Positions 1 through 6,093 of a DNA stretch of 22,166 nt are shown here, one piece after another; positions within the stretch are counted from its first letter, which is position 1, and each line of letters begins with the position of its first letter. The translations under genes and the position numbers were made by a program. This DNA comes from an uncultured Eubacteriales bacterium (GTDB lineage Bacteria > Bacillota > Clostridia > Oscillospirales > Acutalibacteraceae), in contig CAKSPR010000032.1 of NCBI GenBank assembly GCA_934486455.1, positions 1 through 22,166 on the forward strand, in the 5' to 3' direction. Below the pieces are notes generated by a model, which was given only the letters and a program-made list of their open reading frames with translations, had not been told where the DNA came from and searched no databases.

Positions 1-3000
1 GCTACCATCACCACCACTCCCGTTTCCACCGGTGAAAACTTTGACATAACCAATGTTACCGGATTCTATTTCTGGGGTTGCACCGCTTACGGCGGAGATC
101 ACGTACAGTGGCTTGACAATGTTGTCGCCAGCATAGCCGTTCAGTCCGATGCGGCTGTTGACGCTGTCATCGCCGCCATCGACGCTCTGCCTGAGGCTGC
201 CGATGTTGTTATCGGCAACAAGGCCGACATTCTCGCCGCGAAGGCTGCTTATGATGCACTTACCGACGAGCAGAAGGCTAATGTTACCAATGCTGAAAAG
301 CTTACCGCTGTTGTTGCCGCTCTTGAGGCTCTCAAAGTCAAGGACCAGATCGTTCTCGACGAGTGCACCGAGGCATCTGTTGCCAACTGGAAAGCGGCAG
401 ACAGCTGCGCATGGCAGGGCGATGCCGTAAATATTTGGTGGCCTCTCCGTGCCCGCGTTAAGTTTGCGGAGGTTAAAAACCTCACCGGAATCGAAAGCGT
501 ATTCATCGACTGGACCGGTTCTGCTCAGGAAGCCGAATTCGGCGGAGATTCTCCCTTCGAGACTGTTTTCAGCCGTGAGGTTGCAGATCCCAACGAGTAC
601 GGTATGGTTCTTACCTCTTTCGACGGAGACCTTCCCGTTGTGGAAAAAATCTCCGACTCCGAAGCTTACACCGATTACGGTGTTCGCCTCACCGTTAACG
701 GCGATGTAGTCGCCGGTGAAAACACCTTTGCTGTTGACCTTTCCACCGCAGGTGCTAAGTTTGACATCACCAAGGTTACCGGTATGGTATTTGTCGGCCG
801 TCCCGGCGGACAGAGCGCTTATTTCCATGCTCTGAAGGCCAACACCAGTGCATGGCCCGTTGACGCTGACGTTAAAGAAGTTATCGATGCTATTGATGCT
901 CTTCCCGCCGCTGCAGATGTTACCCTCAACGACGCCGACGCCATCAATGCCGCCAAGGCCGCTTTCGATGCCCTGACCGACATTCAGAAGGCTGAAGTTA
1001 CCAATGCCGCAAAGCTTACTGCTGCCGTTGAAGCTCTTGATGCTCTTATGGCACAGGCCGACAAGATCGGTGTTAAGTTCGTTTGGGCTTACTCCACCAT
1101 CTACGGCGACAATAATAAGTTCCAGGTAGAAGCCGGAAAGACCCTTACCGTTAAGGCTAAGATCAACGCCGTAGGCGGCTCTGATCAGCGCTACTTCGGT
1201 TATCTCCAGCTCCTCGGCGATGCAGGCTCCAATCATGCCGGAAGCCGACTCAACATTGCTGATTACGAGGCTCTTGCAACCGAGCACAACAGCAGATACG
1301 GTTACGATTATAAGACTCTCGTTTCCGAGATCGCAGTTGACGCTGCCGATACTTACAAGGCTTCCTTCGTTTACGGCGGAAGAAAATCTGCTGATATTCC
1401 CAACGCTGCTCTTACCGTTTACGAAATCGAAGTTTACGACGGAGAGACCCTCCTCACTTCCTTCTGCCCCGCAGATGACGGTGTAAACATCGAAATCGAA
1501 CCCGAGCAGGCCGGTGAAAAAGATACCCACTGGGTATATGTTTACGGCATTAAGACCCTCACTCCCGCCGAGCAGGTTGACGAGCTCATCGACGCTCTTC
1601 CCGCACCCGGCTCTCTCGAGATTTCCCACCTCAAGGCTCTTGCCGCCGCCGAAGAAGCATACAACGCTTTGACCGACGAGCAGAAGGCCGAGGTTAACGG
1701 TGCCGAGAAACTTACTGCTCTTCTCGCCGAAAGAGAAGAAAAATACAGCAACATCCTTGCTCAGCTTGCCGCAAAGATCGATGCTCTTCCCGCACCCGAA
1801 GATCTCCTCGGTACTCCCGAAGAAGGTGAAGCTCTTGATGAAATCGACGATATTATCAAGTCTCTCACCAGAGATCAGGCTCGCGAATTCGCAAGAGACT
1901 ACAAGGATTATGTTACCAAGCTCAATGCTGTTAAGGCAGAGTATAAGAAGCTTGTTGAGGTCAAAGCAACCGTAATGTGCACCTGTGAAAAGGCCACCGA
2001 GGATGTATTTGACTTCTGCGGAAACGACCACGCAATGAAGGACGGCTACTTCTGGATGAATGTTCAGACCGGCGGTACCTCCTATCCCAATGTTGAACTC
2101 TACAACTCGGTATATGTCCGCGCCGGCCGTTACTTCGGCGAAGACACCTACACCCACTCCTTCAACTACAACGAATACTATCAGTTCGAGTTCCTCGTAA
2201 ATCCCGATAAGGACAACACCTTCTACATCACCCACGGTAACGAGGACAACGGTATCCAGTGGCAGTATCCCAGCGTTATTTCCGTTAAGGGTAACGAGTG
2301 GCAGAGAGCTTCCTGCCTCATTTCCGAAATCGGAACCTCCGTTGTCGAGAACATGACCCCCAGATACGGCCTTGAAAATGTCAACCTCCTCCATTATGGT
2401 CAGGCTAATGCCGGCGAATTCTACATGAAGGATATCGCCATCGTATCCAAGGGCTATGTTAAACAGCGCGCCGTTGCTGAAAAAGCTTTCATCGACGCTG
2501 TTGCCGCCATCGGAACCGTAACTGCCGATTCCGCCGACGCCATCGAAGCTGCAAAGGCTGCCCGCGATGAGCTCAACAACTGGATCAACACTGCAACCGC
2601 AGAAAACCTTGCCGCTTCGGCAACCCTTGACCGCGCAATTCTCGATCTTGCTCTGCTCGATCCCGAAAATGCCGATGTTAAGGCCGCTTACGACAAGATC
2701 GTTGCTCTTCCCGCCGTTGCCGATATCACTATCGACAATAAGGATGCTGTTGAAGATGCCGGCGCCGCTTTCGACGCTCTTACCGACGCCAAGAAGGACA
2801 TGATTCCTCTGGCTGAGAGAACTAAGCTTGCCGAGGTTCGTGCTGCCTTGGACATCATCATTATTGTGGATCCTATTCTTCCCATGATTGAATCGCTTCC
2901 CAATCCCGATGAAATCAACTATGAGAACCTTGCCGAAGTAAAGGCTAGGGCTGATGAAATCAAAGCTAGGGTCGACACCCTTACCCCCGAACAGCTCGAT

Positions 3001-3480
3001 AAAGTTGCATCCCTTCCCAAGCTTGAGGCTGTTCTCGCCAAGGTTGCAGAACTCACCGATAATCTCGCGGCTGCTAAGGCTGTCGAAGACGCTATCGACG
3101 CTCTGCCCTCTGTTGAGGAAGTAAAGGCCGAAGATGAAGGTAATGTAAGGACAGTTGACGCTTCGCGTAACGCTCTTACCGACGACCAGAAGGCTCTCAT
3201 TCCTCAGGAGAAGATAGATAAGCTTAATGCTCTTGTTGATCACTTCGATAATCCTCCCGTTACCCGCAAGGTCGGCGACGTTAACGGCGATGAGACCATC
3301 AACACCGAAGATGCTCTGCTCGTTCTCCAGCACATTGTCGGCATCACCACCCTCGAGGGCGATGATTTGACCGCCGCCGATGCTTATGCTGACGGTAAGA
3401 TCAGCACCGATGATGCACTTTCCATTCTCCAGTTTGTTGTGAACATCGTTACCGAGCTTCCCGTTAACCCTGCTGAATAA
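1..3480 (+). CDS. Large secreted multimodular dockerin protein, 3' part (5' end outside window)
   Basis: The reading frame is open from base 1 to a TAA at 3478-3480, giving 1159 visible residues with no start in view; internal ATGs such as 604 are not the true start. Beta-rich modules (about residues 1-45, 115-285, 352-520 and 657-820), some perhaps carbohydrate- or ligand-binding, alternate with about eight ~60-residue helical repeats. The repeats share a pattern like IDALP...A-x-AAFDALTD-x-QK and lie near nt 154-345, 868-1050, 1570-1740, 1750-1965, 2461-2660, 2668-2860, 2870-3050 and 3065-3245. The C-terminus (nt 3271-3470) is a type I dockerin with two calcium-loop/helix repeats, DVNGDETINTEDALLVLQ and DAYADGKISTDDALSILQ; loop 2 has Tyr where Asn is usual. 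Known of the family: dockerins bind cohesins on scaffoldins or the cell surface. No catalytic domain is visible, but one could lie in the missing N-terminal part. The enzymatic role, if any, is unknown. Confidence 0.85.
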   Translation, partial: ATITTTPVSTGENFDITNVTGFYFWGCTAYGGDHVQWLDNVVASIAVQSDAAVDAVIAAIDALPEAADVVIGNKADILAAKAAYDALTDEQKANVTNAEKLTAVVAALEALKVKDQIVLDECTEASVANWKAADSCAWQGDAVNIWWPLRARVKFAEVKNLTGIESVFIDWTGSAQEAEFGGDSPFETVFSREVADPNEYGMVLTSFDGDLPVVEKISDSEAYTDYGVRLTVNGDVVAGENTFAVDLSTAGAKFDITKVTGMVFVGRPGGQSAYFHALKANTSAWPVDADVKEVIDAIDALPAAADVTLNDADAINAAKAAFDALTDIQKAEVTNAAKLTAAVEALDALMAQADKIGVKFVWAYSTIYGDNNKFQVEAGKTLTVKAKINAVGGSDQRYFGYLQLLGDAGSNHAGSRLNIADYEALATEHNSRYGYDYKTLVSEIAVDAADTYKASFVYGGRKSADIPNAALTVYEIEVYDGETLLTSFCPADDGVNIEIEPEQAGEKDTHWVYVYGIKTLTPAEQVDELIDALPAPGSLEISHLKALAAAEEAYNALTDEQKAEVNGAEKLTALLAEREEKYSNILAQLAAKIDALPAPEDLLGTPEEGEALDEIDDIIKSLTRDQAREFARDYKDYVTKLNAVKAEYKKLVEVKATVMCTCEKATEDVFDFCGNDHAMKDGYFWMNVQTGGTSYPNVELYNSVYVRAGRYFGEDTYTHSFNYNEYYQFEFLVNPDKDNTFYITHGNEDNGIQWQYPSVISVKGNEWQRASCLISEIGTSVVENMTPRYGLENVNLLHYGQANAGEFYMKDIAIVSKGYVKQRAVAEKAFIDAVAAIGTVTADSADAIEAAKAARDELNNWINTATAENLAASATLDRAILDLALLDPENADVKAAYDKIVALPAVADITIDNKDAVEDAGAAFDALTDAKKDMIPLAERTKLAEVRAALDIIIIVDPILPMIESLPNPDEINYENLAEVKARADEIKARVDTLTPEQLDKVASLPKLEAVLAKVAELTDNLAAAKAVEDAIDALPSVEEVKAEDEGNVRTVDASRNALTDDQKALIPQEKIDKLNALVDHFDNPPVTRKVGDVNGDETINTEDALLVLQHIVGITTLEGDDLTAADAYADGKISTDDALSILQFVVNIVTELPVNPAE
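154..1050 (+). repeat. Tandem duplicated module inside the dockerin protein
   Basis: Two stretches share the same order: a beta segment ending in FDIT-x-VTG followed by an aromatic or Gly-rich strand, then a VDAVIAAIDALP-type helical repeat. The FDIT motif is FDITNVTG near nt 43-66 in the first copy and FDITKVTG near nt 760-783 in the second. The helical repeats lie at about 154-345 and 868-1050 and end with matching KLTAVV/KLTAAV segments. This indicates internal duplication of a beta-plus-helical unit of roughly 720 bp. Confidence 0.6.
3271..3470 (+). other. Type I dockerin domain at the C-terminus of the first protein
   Basis: Two F-hand-like calcium-binding repeats, each followed by an LLVLQ/LSILQ helix. 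Loop 1 carries D, N, D, N, D at the usual ligand positions 1, 3, 5, 9 and 12. Loop 2 carries D, Y, D, S, D, so one ligand is non-canonical. The presumed cohesin-recognition positions 10-11 are TE in repeat 1 and TD in repeat 2. Family knowledge predicts high-affinity binding to a type I cohesin; no cohesin gene is in this window. Confidence 0.85.
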
Positions 3481-3521
3481 TAACGAGTTTATCTGAAGCT
3501 TTCGGATAACATCTAACTAAT

Positions 3522-3556
3522 AAAAACGGCGTTCCGTTTACGGGGCGCCGTTTTTT
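3522..3556 (+). terminator. Intrinsic terminator of the dockerin gene
   Basis: A perfect 10-bp stem (AAAAACGGCG at 3522-3531 with CGCCGTTTTT at 3546-3555), a 14-nt loop and a T tract to 3556, 42 bp after the stop codon. The A-rich left arm could also serve minus-strand transcripts. Confidence 0.8.
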
Positions 3557-3730
3557 CATGCCCTTTTTGCCGATGCTTTTTGCTCTGCCGTTTTTATTCT
3601 TTTTCACCGCTGATTGATTTTTTATTTCTTTGCCGTCCCTCGATCGTTTTTAATTTTATGATTTTTATCCGCCCTTTGGATATTTTGCCGATTTTGTTAT
3701 GACGATGTTTTGATACACAGTTGATTTTAC
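3557..3730. other. T-rich stretch between two terminators, no gene recognised
   Basis: About 170 bp, strongly T-rich on the + strand. The only long open frame is on the minus strand (3594-4460), and it runs antisense through the whole of mraZ, so it is taken as a shadow. I see no convincing ribosome site, RNA gene or conserved domain. The two flanking + strand terminators leave room for a short transcript, but no promoter was recognised inside. Confidence 0.4.
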
Positions 3731-3752
3731 GCCCGCTTTTGCGGGCTTTTTT
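3731..3752 (+). terminator. Second intrinsic terminator upstream of the dcw cluster
   Basis: A compact textbook hairpin: GCCCGC (3731-3736), TTTT loop, GCGGGC (3741-3746), then six T residues (3747-3752). It lies 62 bp upstream of the -35 of the mraZ promoter. It would insulate the dcw operon from upstream transcription. Confidence 0.8.
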
Positions 3753-3813
3753 GCTTTCAAAATTGCTTTTTAAGAAAAAAATTAATATTTTCGTTTTTTT
3801 ATATAAAAAAGTC

Positions 3814-3842
3814 TTGATTTTTACATTGTATGAGGTTATAAT
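3814..3842 (+). promoter_or_regulatory. SigA-type promoter of the dcw operon
   Basis: A -35 TTGATT (3814-3819), 17-bp spacer and perfect -10 TATAAT (3837-3842). Transcription would begin near 3849, leaving a leader of about 135 nt before mraZ. A second TATAAT at 3933-3938 lies in the leader but has only a weak -35, so a second promoter there is possible but unproven. Confidence 0.8.
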
Positions 3843-3856
3843 GGTGACAAAGAGGC

Positions 3857-3887
3857 GATGTGGACATAAAAGTGTGTATAAGTGGGG
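3857..3887 (+). promoter_or_regulatory. Candidate MraZ-box direct repeats
   Basis: GTG-centred repeats follow the promoter: GATGTGGAC, AAAGTGTG and TAAGTGGGG, with their GTG cores at 3860, 3872 and 3882 (12 and 10 bp apart, close to one helical turn). Family knowledge: MraZ proteins bind direct repeats with a TGGG or AAAGTG-type core upstream of their own gene, in Gram-negatives and Mollicutes. The position just after the start point fits autorepression or activation of the cluster. Binding itself is inferred. Confidence 0.6.
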
Positions 3888-3983
3888 ATTTTTAAACTGA
3901 TTTTCCTGCATTTTACCTTTTAAATCGCCGTTTATAATAAGTTTTAATTTCACCGAATTTTTTTGAGAAAGGGGAGGGACAGC

Positions 3984-4409
3984 ATGCTTAACGGAATTTA
4001 TCGACACTCGGTTGACGCAAAGGGAAGAATGGCCGTTCCGGTAAAGTTCCGCGCCGAGCTCGGCGAAGTGTTCTTTATAACCGTCGGATTGGACAGCTGT
4101 CTTTACATCTTTTCTCAAACCGAATGGGAAAAATTCAACACCGCCATAAGAAGCACCCTTTCCTTTACCGCAGCCGAAAAGCTTTCCCGCTTTTTCAACG
4201 CCTATTCCTTCGAGGTCGAGCCCGATCTTCAGGGGAGGGTAATCATTCCGACCGAGCTTCGCAACCGCGCCGGAATCGGCAAGCAGGCGGTGGTTATCGG
4301 CGCCTCCAGTCACGCCGAAATATGGGAGCCCGCAAAATGGGATGAGGCTCAAAAGAGCATTACCGACGAGGATATTCGCGGACTGCTTGAACAAATCAAC
4401 TACATTTAA
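3984..4409 (+). CDS. mraZ: Transcriptional regulator MraZ
   Basis: 141 residues, the usual size for MraZ, a ring-forming DNA-binding regulator with two SpoVT/AbrB-like folds. Both signature DxxGR motifs are present: DAKGR at residues 11-15 and DLQGR at 81-85, the latter followed by VIIP and later by VVIGASSHAEIW. The ATG at 3984 is chosen because the strong ribosome site AAAGGGGAGGG (3968-3978) sits 5 bp before it and the family begins M-x-x-G-x-Y-x-H. The in-frame TTG at 3963 lies upstream of that site and is rejected. It is the first gene of the cluster, 11 bp before rsmH. The GTG repeats at 3857-3887 are its likely target. Confidence 0.95.
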   Translation: MLNGIYRHSVDAKGRMAVPVKFRAELGEVFFITVGLDSCLYIFSQTEWEKFNTAIRSTLSFTAAEKLSRFFNAYSFEVEPDLQGRVIIPTELRNRAGIGKQAVVIGASSHAEIWEPAKWDEAQKSITDEDIRGLLEQINYI

Positions 4410-4420
4410 GGAGCAGGGAA

Positions 4421-5347
4421 ATGGATTTTTGTCACAGGCCCGTGCTACTTGATGAAACAATAGACGCTCTTGACATCAAAAAGGACGGAACTTATATCGA
4501 CGGCACCGCCGGAGGAGGCGGGCACAGCGAACAAATCGCAAGGCGGCTTGAAGGCGGCCGTCTTATTTCCATCGACCGCGATCCCGACGCTTTAGATGCG
4601 GCGGCAAAACGCCTTTCATCGTACCCGCAGGCAAGGGTGGTTGAGGGAAACTTTTCTCAGATGAAACAAATTGCCGAGAGCCTCGGCATTGAAAAAGTTG
4701 ACGGAATACTGCTTGACATCGGCGTTTCGTCATATCAGCTTGACGCTCCCGAAAGAGGGTTTTCCTTTCACAACGACGCTCCCCTTGACATGCGAATGAG
4801 CAAGTCGGGGGCAACGGCGGCCGACCTTGTGGCCGGCCTTTCGGAAAACGAGCTTTCAAAAATCTTTTTCGAATACGGTGAGGAACAGTATTCCCGCCGT
4901 ATCGCCGCCGCAATAGTCAGGGAGAGGGAAAAACAGCCGATTACTTCGACCCTTCGACTTGCCGAAATAATTGCCGAAAGCGTTCCGGCAAAGGAACGGA
5001 GAAAGGGACACCCTGCAAGGCAGTGCTTTCAGGCGCTCAGAATTGCGGTAAACGGGGAGCTTGACGCCTTATCAAAGGGGCTTGACGACGCCGAGAAGCT
5101 GCTTAAAATCGGCGGCGTTTTAGCGGTCATTACCTTCCATTCACTCGAGGACAGAATGGTTAAACAGCGTTTTGCCTCTCTTTGCAGGGGCTGTACCTGC
5201 CCACCTGATTTCCCGGTGTGCGTTTGCGGAAAGGTACCCTTTGCAGAACCTGTTTTCCGCCGCCCGAAAACGGCGGGCGAGCAGGAGCTTTCGGAAAATC
5301 CCCGCGCACGGAGTGCAAAGCTCAGAGCAATCAGACGAATAAATTAA
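4421..5347 (+). CDS. rsmH: 16S rRNA (cytosine-1402 N4)-methyltransferase RsmH
   Basis: 308 residues, the normal length. RsmH (formerly MraW) transfers a methyl group from S-adenosylmethionine to N4 of C1402 in the ribosomal P site. Visible motifs are the SAM loop DGTAGGGGHS (27-36), IDRDPDA (51-57), LDIGVSSYQLD (98-108), DAPLDMRM (119-126), the late GHPARQCFQALRIAVN and FHSLEDRMVKQRF segments, and the RSAKLRAIRR tail. A Cys-rich stretch near the C-terminus (CRGCTCPP...CVC) is common in Firmicutes copies. AAGGAG at 4408-4413 overlaps the mraZ stop and sets the ATG at 4421. Its place between mraZ and ftsL is the conserved dcw order. Confidence 0.97.
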   Translation: MDFCHRPVLLDETIDALDIKKDGTYIDGTAGGGGHSEQIARRLEGGRLISIDRDPDALDAAAKRLSSYPQARVVEGNFSQMKQIAESLGIEKVDGILLDIGVSSYQLDAPERGFSFHNDAPLDMRMSKSGATAADLVAGLSENELSKIFFEYGEEQYSRRIAAAIVREREKQPITSTLRLAEIIAESVPAKERRKGHPARQCFQALRIAVNGELDALSKGLDDAEKLLKIGGVLAVITFHSLEDRMVKQRFASLCRGCTCPPDFPVCVCGKVPFAEPVFRRPKTAGEQELSENPRARSAKLRAIRRIN

Positions 5348-5377
5348 AAGACAGACAGAAAGAAAGAGGGAACTTTT

Positions 5378-5833
5378 GTGAATAGATTTTACGACAATGC
5401 GGCATATGATTTTGAAAAATTTGCTCCGAAAAAGACCGGGGCAAGGGTAATTCGTCTGCCCGAAAATCGCAGCCGTCACAAAAGCTCTCAGAGCTTAAAG
5501 CTCAAGGCAAAGCTGAAAATCTGTGCGGCGGCGGCCGTTATCCTGACCCTTGTCATTATACAAATACACGGCCAAATCAAAAATTCCGAGGTTTGCGCCC
5601 AAATCAGCACCACCAACGATCAGATAACCGCCCTGAAGCAGGAGGAGAGCCGCCTTAATGTCGAGCTTAACACGGTTGTTTCCTTTAACAACATCGAAAA
5701 TGTTGCCAAGGAAAAGGGCATGCAAAAGGCTACGGGCGCCCAGACCGGTTATATCAATATTTGCGATGAGGACTCGGTTGAGGTTGCCGAGGACAACAAG
5801 AATATCTTTGAAAAAATCGCCGATATGTTTTAA
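5378..5833 (+). CDS. ftsL: Cell-division protein FtsL
   Basis: 151 residues with a GTG start at 5378, 7 bp after AAAGAGGG (5363-5370). A basic cytoplasmic tail (1-47) is followed by one membrane helix (about 48-64) and an extracytoplasmic coiled coil (about 66-100) with the conserved IENVAKEKGM segment near residues 106-115, as in the FtsL/DivIC family. FtsL binds DivIC and FtsQ/DivIB and activates the FtsW-PBP synthase at the septum. Sequence identity in this family is low, so the call rests on topology, the IExxAxExGM motif and position between rsmH and the PBP. It is followed by a 260-bp gap containing a promoter. No divIC is in the window. Confidence 0.9.
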   Translation: MNRFYDNAAYDFEKFAPKKTGARVIRLPENRSRHKSSQSLKLKAKLKICAAAAVILTLVIIQIHGQIKNSEVCAQISTTNDQITALKQEESRLNVELNTVVSFNNIENVAKEKGMQKATGAQTGYINICDEDSVEVAEDNKNIFEKIADMF

Positions 5834-6093
5834 AAACAAAAGCCCCGCTTTAAAGCAATTGCCGCTTTTATTTATGTCGGCCGATAACAGGGAAAAGGGC
5901 TGACGGGAGAGCAAAAGCGGATTTTAAGGGTTATAAAAACAGGGAAATCGGCATAAATCTATTTGTGAGAAATTGGTTTTGCTTTTGTTATAACTTTGTG
6001 TTATAATGTACTTTAAATAATAAATATACTTGAACGGCGGGCGGATGAAACATTTCGCCCGATTGTTTAATTTTTTAAAAAGGAGTGGCGTTT
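5834..6093 (+). promoter_or_regulatory. ftsL-PBP intergenic region with a candidate promoter
   Basis: A perfect -10 TATAAT (6002-6007) preceded by TG at 5999-6000 makes an extended -10 element. The -35 is weak: TTTGCT at 5978-5983 with an 18-bp spacer. Small AAAGC/GCTTT repeats at 5838-5870 could fold into short hairpins but lack a clean T tract, so I do not call a terminator. The region suggests the PBP and murein genes can be transcribed independently of mraZ-rsmH-ftsL. Confidence 0.6.

Noticed and set aside
154..3245. Helical repeats of the first protein as a CRISPR or DNA repeat array
   Set aside because: The repeats are conserved at protein level, diverged in DNA and inside an open frame; there are no regular spacers.
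604..3480. ATG at 604 as start of the dockerin protein
   Set aside because: The frame is open from base 1 with continuous repeat domains upstream of 604, and no ribosome site precedes this ATG.
3594..4460. 288-residue minus-strand open frame opposite mraZ
   Set aside because: It covers all of mraZ, a clear family member on the + strand, in antisense; the product is low-complexity Lys/Ile-rich at its end and matches no family.
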